This document shows, piece by piece, positions 27,528 through 37,493 of a stretch of DNA of 64,000 nucleotides. Position numbers and translations under genes: made by a program. Origin of the DNA: Bacillota bacterium (GTDB lineage Bacteria > Bacillota > UBA4882 > UBA8346); the NCBI GenBank assembly GCA_029776205.1, contig JAKOTQ010000015.1, forward strand, positions 1-64,000, in the 5' to 3' direction. How positions within the stretch are numbered: position 1 is the stretch's first letter; each line of letters opens with the position of its first letter. Below the pieces are notes generated by a model. The model saw only the letters and a program-made list of their open reading frames with translations, had not been told where the DNA came from and did not search any database.

Positions 27528-27713
27528 CTATTTTCTAACCAGGATGTAATCATGCAGATAACTTTCATGCATCAACACATCCCCATCCTCAGTATATGAA
27601 GGGCAGTAAAGATGGCGATAAGGCGAAGGTAGCATTGTCGCAGCACGATATTCCAAAATCCATCCAAAGAAAAGACGGACAGCCCTCTCTATCGGAATCG
27701 CCCATTCATCCAA
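27528..27713 (-). CDS. Doubtful small hypothetical protein
   Basis: A 61-codon frame fills the gap before the subtilase gene and ends 20 bases before it. It begins with TTG (LDEWAIP) and has no good ribosome site. I recognise no domain; there is an aromatic-rich stretch, RLFFGWILEYRA. It overlaps no other gene, but nothing besides its openness supports it. Confidence 0.25.
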   Translation of the reverse strand: MDEWAIPIERAVRLFFGWILEYRAATMLPSPYRHLYCPSYTEDGDVLMHESYLHDYILVRK

Positions 27714-27727
27714 TTTCCATCAATCTT

Positions 27728-27736
27728 TGGTATAAT
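27728..27736 (+). promoter_or_regulatory. Extended -10 promoter of the flavoprotein gene
   Basis: TGGTATAAT is a TGn extended -10, about 50 bases before the start codon. No good -35 is seen at 17 bases, which is typical of extended -10 promoters. Confidence 0.5.
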
Positions 27737-27786
27737 TATCTAATAAATATAGATATGTAAATGAATTACGATAAAAGGAGGATATC

Positions 27787-28401
27787 ATGAAAGTATTATT
27801 GATTAATGGCAGTCCGAACCCGGAAGGATGCACTTACACCGCATTACAAGAAGTTGCAAGCCAAATCGAGAAAAACGGTATTGAGACGGAAATATATCAT
27901 ATCGGAAAACAGGCCGTCCAGGGTTGTATCGCTTGTCACAAGTGTTTTGAATTAGGAAGATGTGTCTTCAATGATAAACTCTATAATGATCTTTTGGAAC
28001 ACATCAAAACAGCCGACGGTATCGTCATTGGCTCACCGGTCTATTATGCTGGCCCCAACGGCGCTCTCTGCGCCATCCTTGATCGCCTGTTCTTCTCAGC
28101 AAGCATCCACTTGACCAACAAGCCCGCTGCTGCTATTGTCAGTTGCAGAAGGGGTGGAGCAAGCGCCGCCTTTGACAGACTGAACAAATACTTTACCATA
28201 AACCAAATGCCCGTCATCACTTCGCAATATTGGAATTCAGTTCACGGAATGACACCAGAGGAAGTAAAACAAGATTCAGAAGGACTCCAAACGATGCGGA
28301 CATTAGGAAATAATATGTCTTGGATGTTAAAGACGATTGCCGACTCAAAACTTCCTCTTCCTGAAAGAGAAGAAAGGATTGCAACCAACTTTATTCGCTA
28401 A
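27787..28401 (+). CDS. Flavodoxin-fold NAD(P)H-dependent FMN reductase family protein
   Basis: A 204-residue protein with the flavodoxin-like FMN phosphate loop at the N-terminus (INGSPNPEGCTYTAL), the CIACHKC cysteine motif near residue 47 and the flavin-ring loop SPVYYAG near 88. The CxxCxxC arrangement is seen in the iron-sulfur flavoprotein-like branch, though here it is CIACHKCFELGRC. It would move electrons to small acceptors in the cytoplasm; the substrate is unknown. AAAGGAGG precedes the ATG. It stands alone, and a bidirectional terminator follows. Confidence 0.85.
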   Translation: MKVLLINGSPNPEGCTYTALQEVASQIEKNGIETEIYHIGKQAVQGCIACHKCFELGRCVFNDKLYNDLLEHIKTADGIVIGSPVYYAGPNGALCAILDRLFFSASIHLTNKPAAAIVSCRRGGASAAFDRLNKYFTINQMPVITSQYWNSVHGMTPEEVKQDSEGLQTMRTLGNNMSWMLKTIADSKLPLPEREERIATNFIR

Positions 28402-28465
28402 TCAATCAGATACCAGCATAAGAAGGGTATATTGCCGCAAATTCCAGAAAGCCTGTTCATTTAAA

Positions 28466-28497
28466 AAAGAGAGGATAACCCCTCTCTTCTCTTTTTT
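28466..28497. terminator. Bidirectional terminator
   Basis: AAGAGAGG and CCTCTCTT form the stem, with CTCTTTTTTC on plus and TTTTTTAAAT on minus. It serves the rightward flavoprotein and leftward Mn-catalase genes. Confidence 0.75.
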
Positions 28498-28512
28498 CCC
28501 AGATAGTAAAGG

Positions 28513-29169
28513 TTAATGAGGCGGATGAATGTGAGACAAATCAAAAGCTTGTCCACCTGGGGTCGATAAATTGAAGTACAATTTAGAATCTTCGGTAACT
28601 CCAAAATCCCGGCTCGACCCGGTTTGGGCAATTTTACCCAAGGCTTTTCGGAAAAGCTGATTGTGAGCTTCTTCCCGGTTGAGCAAAAAGTCGATGGTCT
28701 CCCGGACTCCTTTGTCATCGATTTGTCGATAAAGATACTCGTAAACCACTTTGGCCCGCATCTCCGCAGCAATATCCGACAACAAATCAGCCACCAGATC
28801 CCCCGTGACATTGACATAGTCAGCAGTCCACGGATGCCCTGAAGCATTGATTAAACCCGGCGCCAAACCGGTTAGTACATGAGTTTGAACTTCTCCGACA
28901 GTCGCCTGGTTGGCCTGTAACTCACCCCCATTGAGTTGGGTGATAAGCATGGAGACCATTTCCATATGGGATAACTCCTCGGCGGCAATATCCAGCATCA
29001 TATCTTTAATCTCCGGGTCTTTGATCCGAAAACTTTGGGACATATATTGCATCGCCGCTTTAAGCTCTCCGTTGGCACCTCCCAATTGTTCCTGAAGCAT
29101 CGCTGCAAACTTAGGATTTGGCCCATCGACCTTCACCGTATGCAAAGGCTTCTTGTCATGTAAAAACAT
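28513..29169 (-). CDS. Manganese catalase family protein (CotJC-like)
   Basis: A 218-residue ferritin-like four-helix protein of the Mn-catalase family, which dismutates hydrogen peroxide at a dimanganese centre. Metal ligands are visible: Glu in GANGELKAAMQY, EELSHME with Glu and His, Glu in AAEMRAKVVYEYL and the NREEAHNQLF Glu/His. The His/Pro-rich tail DLSHIHPPH is common in such proteins. Close relatives include the spore coat protein CotJC, so a spore location is possible. It is followed upstream by a DUF1540 gene, another frequent spore-associated neighbour. Confidence 0.9.
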   Translation of the reverse strand: MFLHDKKPLHTVKVDGPNPKFAAMLQEQLGGANGELKAAMQYMSQSFRIKDPEIKDMMLDIAAEELSHMEMVSMLITQLNGGELQANQATVGEVQTHVLTGLAPGLINASGHPWTADYVNVTGDLVADLLSDIAAEMRAKVVYEYLYRQIDDKGVRETIDFLLNREEAHNQLFRKALGKIAQTGSSRDFGVTEDSKLYFNLSTPGGQAFDLSHIHPPH

Positions 29170-29187
29170 ACGTCCTCCTTATTTTCA

Positions 29188-29433
29188 TTAAGAATTTCTC
29201 GTAACACCATCGACCCTAATTTGATCTGAATTGGCCGGCACAAAAGTTTTACAGCAGGTTTCCATACATTGGTTGGCTTGCATTTGAGGGAACTCGATAT
29301 GATCGGAAGCATCCATATGGTCCGGTGCTTGGCTGGCAAAGGCATCTGCGGTGACCATAATCTCCGATGCGTCACATTGATTTCCCTCAGACCAGTAATG
29401 GCAATTATGAATATTGCAATAAATTTTAGGCAC
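29188..29433 (-). CDS. DUF1540 protein
   Basis: An 81-residue protein with a cysteine pattern CNIHNCHYWSEGNQCDA at the N-terminus and CMETCCKTF near residue 56, typical of DUF1540. The family is thought to bind metal, by its cysteines, but has no assigned function. GGAGGAG lies upstream of the GTG start. It is 18 bases upstream of the Mn-catalase gene and so in one operon with it. Members often occur in spore formers. Confidence 0.85.
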   Translation of the reverse strand: MPKIYCNIHNCHYWSEGNQCDASEIMVTADAFASQAPDHMDASDHIEFPQMQANQCMETCCKTFVPANSDQIRVDGVTRNS

Positions 29434-29488
29434 TTTTCTCCTCCTTTCTGTTCATGTAAATCTAGCATCCCCCGTCCTTTAAAAAAAG

Positions 29489-29515
29489 AACTGGGGTATA
29501 ATTAGTACCCCAGTT
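29489..29515 (-). terminator. Terminator of the copper-response operon
   Basis: AACTGGGGTA pairs with TACCCCAGTT around a 7-base loop, and CTTTTTTT follows on the minus strand. It lies 37 bases after the histidine kinase stop. Confidence 0.85.
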
Positions 29516-29552
29516 AAGGCTTTCTTGAATAGCTATTATTTTGAAAATCAAA

Positions 29553-30941
29553 TTATACGATACCCTTCGGTAAAACTACCGTAAAACAACTCCCCTGGCC
29601 CAATTGACTTTGGACGTCTATCCGGCCGCCATGGGCATCCACGATAGCTTTGGTAATCGTCAGGCCAATCCCCGAACCTCCACTCATCCGGTTACGCGAT
29701 TTATCCCCGCGATAAAACCTTTCAAAAATATAGGGCAAATCTTCCGGGTTGATCCCCATTCCGTTATCACGAACCTGCAGTTCCACCCTTCCATCCGATG
29801 CTTTGACGTCGACTCCCACCGAACCGCCCTCCGGCGTAAATTTCAAGCTATTGACCAATAGATTGATAATTACCTGGCTTATTTTATCCTGATCGGCACT
29901 AAGCACCGCCGGTTCTCCCGAATACACCAAAGCTACGGATTTATTCTCAAATTCCGGCCTCAGATTGGCCACAATCTGCTCAGCCAATTGACTTAGGTCA
30001 AATTCACTCTTGGAAAGCGCGACCCAGTCACTGTCATATTTGGTCAGACGTTCTAGATCCTTTACCATCCGGATCAACCGGAGAATTTCTGCATGACATC
30101 CTTTCAAGCGGCCCTCGTCAATCTCCCAAATCCCGTCGATCATCGCCTCCAGATGACTTTGGAGCGTCGAAAGAGGTGTCCGCAATTCATGAGCCACATC
30201 CGCTGTCAGCCGTTTTCTGATTTTTTCTTGGTTCTCCAATGCCTCCGCCAATTCATTAATCGATCTGACCAGCTGATTAATCTCTTTAATATCAGTCCGT
30301 TCCTGACTACGGGCCTTCAGATTGCCAGCAGCAATCTCCCGAGCCGTTTCAATAACCCGTGTAATGGGATTGCTGATCCGCCGGGAGGTCACCGTACCGG
30401 TGACCAACGCAATCACCAAAGCGATCAATAATACCCCGGCCAAAATCCGGTTGAGCGTATTAATAAAGGCCAAATCAGTATCCTTATAGTAAAAGGGACC
30501 ATAATAACCGATGAGCACCTTTCCGACAATAGTTTCGCCCCTTTTTACCACATAGTCGGACTCCATATAACTTCCCTGCCAGTTTGGATAGCGGCTGGCC
30601 ATATTATTGGCCATATGGGCGATCATCTCCCGGCAGAACCCGTTATTATGAGTGAATGCATCCCAGACCATCCGCCCGTCTGCGTCCATCACCCGGATAA
30701 ACAACCCTTCTTCCATCGCATTAATCCCAATGTCAGAGACCTTAGTCTCACTCCAACGGTTTTGGCTGTATTGTTTGGAAATCAAGGCAACCAGTTGCCG
30801 GTTGCGGTTTTCAATATTTTTTAAAATGTAACTACGAAACTGGCGCTCCAAACAGAGATTGGCGAGTATCCCAACGGCTGTAATACTAATCAGAATAATC
30901 CACATATAGGATACTGATAACCGTGCCCGTAGACTTATCAT
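29553..30941 (-). CDS. Sensor histidine kinase of the copper operon
   Basis: A 462-residue membrane kinase. Membrane helices at residues 10-30 and about 167-187 flank an extracytoplasmic sensor of about 135 residues. HAMP follows, then the dimerisation helix with the phospho-His in ADVAHELRTPLS, the N-box LLVNSLKF, DNGMGI, the F-box PYIFERFYRG and the G2 box SGIGLTI. Immediately downstream of its response regulator (3-base spacing) and in the same transcript as copA, so envelope copper or related metal stress is the likely signal. Confidence 0.9.
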   Translation of the reverse strand: MISLRARLSVSYMWIILISITAVGILANLCLERQFRSYILKNIENRNRQLVALISKQYSQNRWSETKVSDIGINAMEEGLFIRVMDADGRMVWDAFTHNNGFCREMIAHMANNMASRYPNWQGSYMESDYVVKRGETIVGKVLIGYYGPFYYKDTDLAFINTLNRILAGVLLIALVIALVTGTVTSRRISNPITRVIETAREIAAGNLKARSQERTDIKEINQLVRSINELAEALENQEKIRKRLTADVAHELRTPLSTLQSHLEAMIDGIWEIDEGRLKGCHAEILRLIRMVKDLERLTKYDSDWVALSKSEFDLSQLAEQIVANLRPEFENKSVALVYSGEPAVLSADQDKISQVIINLLVNSLKFTPEGGSVGVDVKASDGRVELQVRDNGMGINPEDLPYIFERFYRGDKSRNRMSGGSGIGLTITKAIVDAHGGRIDVQSQLGQGSCFTVVLPKGIV

Positions 30942-30943
30942 AA

Positions 30944-31681
30944 TTATTCACCGCCAAACCGATAACCGATACCGTGAACTGTCAGGATATACTTGGGATC
31001 TTTGGTATCAGACTCAATCTTTTGCCTAAGATTCTTCACATGGGCATCGATGGTTCGATCAAACCCCTCATAGTCGGCTCCCAAAACCATCGTGACCAAT
31101 TCATCTCGGGTAAATACTTTTTTCGGATATTTGGCAAAAGTCAATAGCAATTTATATTCAATCGGCGTTAAAGCAACTAATTGGCCATCTTTTCGAACCT
31201 CATGCCGGTCACTGTCAATCACCAGATCCCCTTGATTATAAGAGAGCAACTTACTTAAAGGAATAGCTTCCGCCGTTGTCCGCCTGAGCAACGCTTCAAC
31301 CCGTGCCATCAATTGTCTTGGACTAAAGGGCTTAGTTACATAGTCATCGGCTCCCAAGTCAAAACCGGCGACCACATATTCCTCCTCCGCTTTGGCTGTC
31401 AACATGACGATAGGAACCCGGGAGATTCTCCGAAGCTGTTGGCATATTTCCTCACCGGAGATATCCGGCAACATCAAATCTAAGATGACCAATTCCGGAT
31501 ATTCCCGTCCGAAAAGAGCCAAAGCCTCCTTCCCGTTAAAGGCCTCTATAACTTCATAGCCTTCCGCTTCAAGATATGAGCGGACGACCTCTACAATTTT
31601 AGGTTCATCATCCACAATGAGAATTTTCGATTTCACGTCGATCCCTCTGTTTTCTGCAAAATGGGCCATTGCATTGATCAT
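30944..31681 (-). CDS. OmpR-family response regulator of the copper operon
   Basis: A 245-residue regulator: a receiver (acidic pair in ILIVDDEP, phospho-Asp in [10 protein letters not shown], Thr in VMLTAKAE, Lys in YVTKPF) and a winged-helix DNA-binding domain ([12 protein letters not shown] ... [14 protein letters not shown]). The ATG at 31681 overlaps the copA stop (ATGA). A GTG at 31636 preceded by AGAGGG would give the usual family start [10 protein letters not shown] and may be the real one. Partner of the downstream kinase; it probably controls this metal operon. Confidence 0.92.
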   Translation of the reverse strand: MINAMAHFAENRGIDVKSKILIVDDEPKIVEVVRSYLEAEGYEVIEAFNGKEALALFGREYPELVILDLMLPDISGEEICQQLRRISRVPIVMLTAKAEEEYVVAGFDLGADDYVTKPFSPRQLMARVEALLRRTTAEAIPLSKLLSYNQGDLVIDSDRHEVRKDGQLVALTPIEYKLLLTFAKYPKKVFTRDELVTMVLGADYEGFDRTIDAHVKNLRQKIESDTKDPKYILTVHGIGYRFGGE

Positions 31682-34086
31682 GTAAATCTTCTCAAGCTCA
31701 ACGAATTGGTAACCACCGATACGGAGCTCAATGCCATGGCAGCACCGGCAAGGATGGGATTGAGAGCTCCGGCAGCGGCAAAGGGAATCCCGATAATGTT
31801 ATAAATAAAGGCCCAAAACAGATTTTGCTTTATCTTAGTCATGGTCTTCCGCGACAACCGGATTGCCGTTGGAATCGCCCGGAGATCGCCCCGCATCAAT
31901 GTGACATCCGCCGCTTCCATGGCGACATCCGTTCCGGTACCAATCGCCATTCCCACATCCGCTCTGACAAGTGCCGGGGCATCGTTAATACCGTCACCGA
32001 CCATCGCCACAACTTTTCCTTCTTTGCGCAGCCTTTCCACTTCTTCCGCCTTATGTTCCGGCAACACCTCAGCCAGCACATGACGGATGCCCACTTGTTT
32101 GGCAATGGCCTCGGCCGTCCGCCGGTTATCACCGGTCATCATATAGACCTCAATCCCCATTTGCTGGAGCTCCTCAATAGCCGCTTTGGAATTTTCCTTC
32201 ACCACGTCAGCCACAGCAACCACTCCGGCCAAATGATGATCATAAGCCAATAACATGGCCGTCTTCCCCTGATCTTCCAAAGCTGCTGCAATCGCCTCGA
32301 CCTCATTGATGTCAATTCCTGCTTCCATCATCAGCTTCCGCGTTCCAACCAGTACTTTTTTCCCGTCAACCACCGCAGAAACACCATGCCCAGGAATGGC
32401 CTGGAATTCTTCGGGATCGGGGATAATCCCCAAATTTTCTTTCGCATTTTCATAAATGGCAACTCCCAAAGGATGCTCCGACTTTTTCTCCGCTGCTGCC
32501 GCTAACCTCAACAGCTGTTCTGAAGACCATTCTCCGACCGGTATTACATCCGTCACTTCCGGCTGGCCTTTGGTGATGGTACCGGTCTTATCAAGCACCA
32601 CTGCATTAATCCGATAAGCAGTCTCCAGATGTTCCCCGCCTTTGAACAAAATGCCTTTTTCAGCCCCTTTTCCGGTACCTACCATGATGGCTGTCGGCGT
32701 CGCCAATCCCAGCGAACAAGGGCAGGCAATGACCAGAACTGCCACTGCGCTGATGAGCCCCTTCGATAGATTATGGCCACCCACGATCCAGATAATAAAG
32801 GTTAATACCGCAATCCCCAAGACAACCGGGACAAACACGCCGGAAACCCGATCGGCAATCTTTTGAATCGGCGCTTTAGACCCTTGAGCATCCTCCACCA
32901 TTTTGATGATCTGGGAAAGGACCGTATCTTTGCCGACTTTGGTTGCCTTGTAATTAAATGTGCCATATTTGTTGATGGTGGCTCCGATCACCGGATCACC
33001 GACGCTCTTCTCCACCGGCAGGCTTTCCCCGGTTAACATGGACTCATCAACAGCAGAACTTCCTTCGATCACTATCCCGTCCACCGGAATCTTTTCACCG
33101 GGCCGGACCACAATGACGTCGCCGACTTCCACCTCTTCAATGACCACATCCATCTCTTGCCCATTTCGGATAACCCGGGCAGTCTTCGACTGCAGTCCCA
33201 TTAATTTTTTGATAGCCTCCGACGTTTTTCCTTTCGCCACCGCCTCCAGATACTTACCCAACAGGATCAACGTAATAATCACCGTCGAGGCCTCAAAGTA
33301 TAAGTCCTTCATCATCATTCCCGGCATCAATTCCTGGAAGAAGGAGTTATAGACACTATAAAAATAAGCCGCCGAAGTCCCCATGGCGATCAGTACATCC
33401 ATATTGGGACTTTTAGCCCTCAAAGCGAAGAAGGCATTGCGATAAAAACGAAACCCGATGATAAATTGGACCGGTGTCGCTAGGATCAATTGAAAGACCC
33501 AATTGTGCAAAAAAGGGACATCGATACCCACCAAGGCCAGTACCATCGCTAAAATGAGGGGCGAACTCAGAACAGCCCCAAAAATAAGTTCCCGGCGGAG
33601 ATTTCGGATCTCTTTTTCCCGAATCTCTTTCTCCCGATCCGGAGGAATCTCTTCCACCCGGGATGCTTTATAACCCAGTTTTTCAATGGATTGAATGATT
33701 TCCGATACTTTCATGACGGCCGGATCATAGTCTACCGTGGCTTTCTCGGTACTCAGGTTCACCGAGGCCTGAATAATGCCTGTCAGCTTATTCAATTTCC
33801 TCTCAATCTTGGCCGAGCACGCAGCGCAGCTCATCCCGGTGATTTTCAGCTGAACACGGCTCGCCCCAGAGGTTTCCTGAACAACACCATACCCTAAGTT
33901 CCGAATCAGATTTTCAATATCTGTCCGCCCGAGTTGCGCATCATCGAACTCGACCGTCGCTTTTTCCGTAGCCAAGTTAACTGCAGCCTGCTGGACGCCA
34001 GGCAATTGATTTAGTTTCTTCTCTATCTTCGAAGCGCACGCAGCGCAGGACATTCCTTCAATTCGGATAATTTCTTTACGATTCAT
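31678..34086 (-). CDS. copA: Copper-translocating P1B-type ATPase
   Basis: An inner-membrane pump that exports Cu(I) using ATP. Two N-terminal heavy-metal-associated domains each have GMSCAAC (near residues 12 and 85 from the chosen start). Eight membrane helices are predicted, with the metal-binding CPC in [12 protein letters not shown], phosphorylation motif DKTGT, the actuator TGES, the HP motif SEHPLG and [10 protein letters not shown]. Length of about 802 residues is normal. Starts at the ATG with AAAGGAG 8 bases upstream. It follows the HMA-SafE gene and overlaps the response regulator start. Confidence 0.95.
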   Translation of the reverse strand: MNRKEIIRIEGMSCAACASKIEKKLNQLPGVQQAAVNLATEKATVEFDDAQLGRTDIENLIRNLGYGVVQETSGASRVQLKITGMSCAACSAKIERKLNKLTGIIQASVNLSTEKATVDYDPAVMKVSEIIQSIEKLGYKASRVEEIPPDREKEIREKEIRNLRRELIFGAVLSSPLILAMVLALVGIDVPFLHNWVFQLILATPVQFIIGFRFYRNAFFALRAKSPNMDVLIAMGTSAAYFYSVYNSFFQELMPGMMMKDLYFEASTVIITLILLGKYLEAVAKGKTSEAIKKLMGLQSKTARVIRNGQEMDVVIEEVEVGDVIVVRPGEKIPVDGIVIEGSSAVDESMLTGESLPVEKSVGDPVIGATINKYGTFNYKATKVGKDTVLSQIIKMVEDAQGSKAPIQKIADRVSGVFVPVVLGIAVLTFIIWIVGGHNLSKGLISAVAVLVIACPCSLGLATPTAIMVGTGKGAEKGILFKGGEHLETAYRINAVVLDKTGTITKGQPEVTDVIPVGEWSSEQLLRLAAAAEKKSEHPLGVAIYENAKENLGIIPDPEEFQAIPGHGVSAVVDGKKVLVGTRKLMMEAGIDINEVEAIAAALEDQGKTAMLLAYDHHLAGVVAVADVVKENSKAAIEELQQMGIEVYMMTGDNRRTAEAIAKQVGIRHVLAEVLPEHKAEEVERLRKEGKVVAMVGDGINDAPALVRADVGMAIGTGTDVAMEAADVTLMRGDLRAIPTAIRLSRKTMTKIKQNLFWAFIYNIIGIPFAAAGALNPILAGAAMALSSVSVVTNSLSLRRFT

Positions 34087-34199
34087 CATCAACACTCCTT
34101 TCCATCGAACATAGATTCAATATTTCTTTGATAAACTTAAGTTATTCCCTATAACACCAATTTTTGGGGTAATTCAACTTTTCAGCCTTTATCACCTGT

Positions 34200-35633
34200 T
34201 CAAAATCCTGTCGAACAACAGCTGCCTCTGACTCCGTTACTGTTTCCCGGATCAACGGATGATAGATCCTGATCAGAAACTTTGGTTAGGTCTGATACCA
34301 CCTTGATTGTACTCCGAATCATTCCCATCCAACAAGTATAGGTTAGATTGCCTTCCTCCTGCGGAGTAAACTCAATAAAATTGTCCCCTGGAACCAACCT
34401 TTTTTCCATCCCGTACTTGGGTATGATTATCGGATTATTACAACCGTTTAAGTCTTCTGCTGTAGCTTTAATGGTCCATCGCACGGGGATCCCCTTTTGG
34501 ACAATGATCGGCGTATATCGGCCGGACGTAAGGGTCGTCGTCACTTCCTGGACCCCGCCCTGTAATACAGCCACCGCCGCTTTTGAACCGACAGGACCCG
34601 GCGGAGCCACCGATACACCCGAAAGGGATAACCCACGGGATACCATGACCAAGCCAAGAACGATCACCAATACCGCACCGGCTCTCAACATTGGTCGTGT
34701 CAGTTTTTGACTGAGTAATGAACTGATGGCGCCAAAACCGAACATTAAAGGGACTGTCCCCAGACTGAACAGAAACATGGAGAGAGCCCCGGCCCGGAAA
34801 CTCCCCGTGCCCAAAGCATACAACTGCATCGTTTGCAATGGGCCGCAAGGCATCAAGCCATTCAACAAGCCCACAACAAATGGACCATATCGGCCTCCGT
34901 TACTGAATAATTTATTTCCGAATAATCTTGGCATCGGAACGTTAAACCGCTTCAGCCATGGAAAAATACCCAACATATTAATCCCGATAATCATCATCAG
35001 GAATCCAGCTAAGACTGCGACCATACCTTTAGCTGAACCGGAGAAACTTACCACTGAACCCAAGGCACCGGCTGCCCCTCCAATCAGGGTATACGAGATG
35101 ACCCGGCCGGCATTATAAAGCAAACTTGGGCGGAATTTGGAAAAAGCCGGCTGCATTTGAAGAAATCTTTCTCCTCCCTGAATACATTGGGAAATATTAA
35201 TGCCGCCGCACATGGCAATACAGTGCACCGACGTAAGAAGTCCCGCCAAAAACAACATGCCGTAACCGGCTTTTTGATCCACTACCGGAATAAAATTAAA
35301 CCCTACCGTCGAATTGATCAGATGATAAAGGAGAAAGATGATAATCCCCAATCCCAGCAACTGTTCAACGGAGAATTTCCGAGATTCGCTTTCATTCTGC
35401 CTATTTCCGGAATAAAGACAGGATTCATAGCCAAGGTCTTCAATAACTCGGACAATGTCTTCAATAGTAATGATCGCAGGATCGTATTCAACCACTGCCT
35501 GAGCTTTCCTCAAAGAGACCTGGACTGACTTAATTCCGGTCTGTTTTTTCAATCCGTTTTCAAGCTTCAAAACACAGCTTGAACAGGACATGCCCTTGAC
35601 TGTAAAGACTTTTTTATCAAAATCACCGTTCAT
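34200..35633 (-). CDS. HMA / SafE (TauE-like) / cupredoxin-like fusion protein
   Basis: A 477-residue membrane protein in three parts. Residues 8-72 are an HMA copper-binding domain (GMSCSSC). Residues 85-345 are a six-helix sulfite exporter SafE/UreH/DsbD-like membrane domain (GLLTSVHCIAMCGG, LLNGLMPCGPLQTMQLYALGTG). Residues 370-455 form a cupredoxin-like domain with candidate ligands in DLNGCNNP and YTCWMGM. The end has a CC pair. These fusions occur in copper loci of anaerobes, and the role may be copper delivery or thiol transfer across the membrane. First gene of the copA operon; GGAGGTAAGCCG precedes the ATG. Confidence 0.85.
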   Translation of the reverse strand: MNGDFDKKVFTVKGMSCSSCVLKLENGLKKQTGIKSVQVSLRKAQAVVEYDPAIITIEDIVRVIEDLGYESCLYSGNRQNESESRKFSVEQLLGLGIIIFLLYHLINSTVGFNFIPVVDQKAGYGMLFLAGLLTSVHCIAMCGGINISQCIQGGERFLQMQPAFSKFRPSLLYNAGRVISYTLIGGAAGALGSVVSFSGSAKGMVAVLAGFLMMIIGINMLGIFPWLKRFNVPMPRLFGNKLFSNGGRYGPFVVGLLNGLMPCGPLQTMQLYALGTGSFRAGALSMFLFSLGTVPLMFGFGAISSLLSQKLTRPMLRAGAVLVIVLGLVMVSRGLSLSGVSVAPPGPVGSKAAVAVLQGGVQEVTTTLTSGRYTPIIVQKGIPVRWTIKATAEDLNGCNNPIIIPKYGMEKRLVPGDNFIEFTPQEEGNLTYTCWMGMIRSTIKVVSDLTKVSDQDLSSVDPGNSNGVRGSCCSTGF

Positions 35634-35719
35634 CGGCTTACCTCCAAGAGAACGCGATTATAGCTTTTGATAAAATCATTATAAAGTTTTTTGATGAAGA
35701 ATTTATGAAGACAAAAAAT

Positions 35720-35738
35720 AAACCCCCTTCAGGGGTTT
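35720..35738 (-). terminator. Terminator of htrA
   Basis: AAACCCC pairs with GGGGTTT in a tight hairpin, and TTATTTTTTG follows on the minus strand, 10 bases after the htrA stop. Confidence 0.8.
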
Positions 35739-35747
35739 ACATTTTCT

Positions 35748-36887
35748 TTATTTGGCTTCGGTAAATGTCAGTTTAATCTGGTGCTTCTTACCATTCCGTA
35801 CGATGACCGCGCTCACCGTGTCACCAGCTTTATACTTTTGCTTAATGGCATTCAATTCCTTCATGGTAGATGTGGATTTTCCGCCCAAACTGATCAAAAT
35901 ATCTTTAGGCTTAATCCCGGCTTTCGCTGCCCCGCTTTGGTCCACAACCTCCGTCACAAAAATCCCTCGCGGAAAATTATATGCTTTAGCCAAATTTTCC
36001 GGGATCTCCTGGCCAATAATGCCGATTAACGGCCGTCCCTTCACATACCCGTATTTGATCAGTTGAGTGATAATGGGCTTAGCATCATTAATGGGAATGG
36101 CGAACCCCAGCCCTTCGACACCGGAGATGGAAACTTTGACTGTATTGATCCCAATCACTTTGCCATCAGCATCCACCAAAGCTCCTCCACTGTTCCCGGG
36201 ATTGATGGCAGCATCTGTCTGAATTAGGTTTAAGGTTCGATCCTCCACTTCAATTTTGCGGTTGAGAGCACTAATAACTCCGGTCGTCACCGAACCGGCA
36301 AATTCAAGCCCTAAGGGATTGCCTATCGCCACCGCCAAAGCTCCCACTTTTAATTTTGATGAATCCCCCAGAGTCGCAACAGGCAAGTTTTTCAGATCGA
36401 TTTTGATCACAGCTAAATCGTTAACCAAGTCTCCTCCGATAAATTTGGCCTTGGCCTTCCGATCATCCGGCAAAAAAACCTCCAAAGTTACTTTTTGGCC
36501 TTGACTGTTTCGGGGATCGGCATATTGAACCACATGATAGTTGGTCAAAATATAACCATTTTTCCTGATAATGATTCCAGAGCCCTCCGCAGTAACACTC
36601 TGTTCCCCGGTATCAAAAAACTGGTCCAATGAGGCCTCCGATTGAACCGTAGTCCGGATACCAACGATCGATGGGCCTACTTTTTCAGCGATCTGGACCA
36701 CTGTATTCCCTTCATCCACAACTCCGGCTTTTAGAAGACTGTTTTTCGGGATACCTCCAAAAAGCCCTCCGATCACCTGGATCACACCGACAACTATAAT
36801 TAAAAGCATAACGGCAATGAGACCCAAGTTTCTCCTAAGTAGGTGACGGAACCAACTGTCATTCCGGTCTTTGCCTTCCTTGTTCAT
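35748..36887 (-). CDS. HtrA/DegP-type serine protease (S1C) with PDZ domain
   Basis: A membrane-anchored envelope quality-control protease of 379 residues. One membrane helix lies at residues 20-44. The trypsin-like domain has the triad His118 in TNYHVV, Asp157 in NDLAVIKID and Ser233 in GNSGGAL. One PDZ domain follows (about 275-370, GIFVTEVVDQSGAAKAGIKPKDIL). It cleaves misfolded exported proteins. A single gene with its own terminator. Unusually, no two-component system is next to it except the copper one beyond the preceding operon. Confidence 0.92.
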   Translation of the reverse strand: MNKEGKDRNDSWFRHLLRRNLGLIAVMLLIIVVGVIQVIGGLFGGIPKNSLLKAGVVDEGNTVVQIAEKVGPSIVGIRTTVQSEASLDQFFDTGEQSVTAEGSGIIIRKNGYILTNYHVVQYADPRNSQGQKVTLEVFLPDDRKAKAKFIGGDLVNDLAVIKIDLKNLPVATLGDSSKLKVGALAVAIGNPLGLEFAGSVTTGVISALNRKIEVEDRTLNLIQTDAAINPGNSGGALVDADGKVIGINTVKVSISGVEGLGFAIPINDAKPIITQLIKYGYVKGRPLIGIIGQEIPENLAKAYNFPRGIFVTEVVDQSGAAKAGIKPKDILISLGGKSTSTMKELNAIKQKYKAGDTVSAVIVRNGKKHQIKLTFTEAK

Positions 36888-37015
36888 CTGGTATGTCTCC
36901 CTTGCTTTTTACCCTTATATTTTCCCGCCGGGAGAATTTTCATAACTTCGCATGAAGGAGTACCGGAATACTTTCGGTAGTGGTATCAACGTTACGGCCA
37001 GAAAGTTCTCCTTTA

Positions 37016-37432
37016 TCAGTTTTTAATTAAAAATTTCTGATACCACAGGCATTTTTCTTCCCATTGGCAGTGCCCGCAAATGTCTTGAATATCAGAATAT
37101 GTTTTAAACGTGGCCTCAACCAGCTTCAACAGATTTTGGGCTCGACATTTCATACCTGATATTAAGTGCAATTTTTCAAGGATTTTCAAATCCATGGACC
37201 GGATCCTATGGCTAGAATCCTGATCCTTTTGGCAGCCGGCTTCACATCGAAAAGGGCAACAGCTACAAACAATATCTTCTTCCGCAACGACTTGTACTTC
37301 CAAATCCGGAGAGGTTATCATAAGATCGCGTATCCGTTCAAGGTTGACGACAAAACTCTCACTATATCCATAACCTTGATAACCTTGAAGACATAAAAGG
37401 TGATGCGCCCGGATCTTAATCGGCTCATCCAT
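37016..37432 (-). CDS. DUF1284 protein
   Basis: A small protein of about 138 residues with the DUF1284 signature IRAHHLLCLQGYQGYGYS at the N-terminus and cysteines in CSCCPFRCEAGC and near the end in CGHCQWEEKC. The latter pattern suggests metal or iron-sulfur binding. The function is unknown. The ATG at 37432 is likely; a TTG at 37444 is also in frame but abuts its ribosome site. It is separate from the ecf genes downstream by 49 bases. Confidence 0.85.
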   Translation of the reverse strand: MDEPIKIRAHHLLCLQGYQGYGYSESFVVNLERIRDLMITSPDLEVQVVAEEDIVCSCCPFRCEAGCQKDQDSSHRIRSMDLKILEKLHLISGMKCRAQNLLKLVEATFKTYSDIQDICGHCQWEEKCLWYQKFLIKN

Positions 37433-37493
37433 TTCCCCACTCAACCTTTCCCCAGCAACATTTTAAAAAGTTGCTGGCAATGATCTTTAAACA

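Noticed and set aside
34348-34710. 120-codon plus-strand frame
   Set aside because: Antisense shadow of the cupredoxin part of the copper protein.
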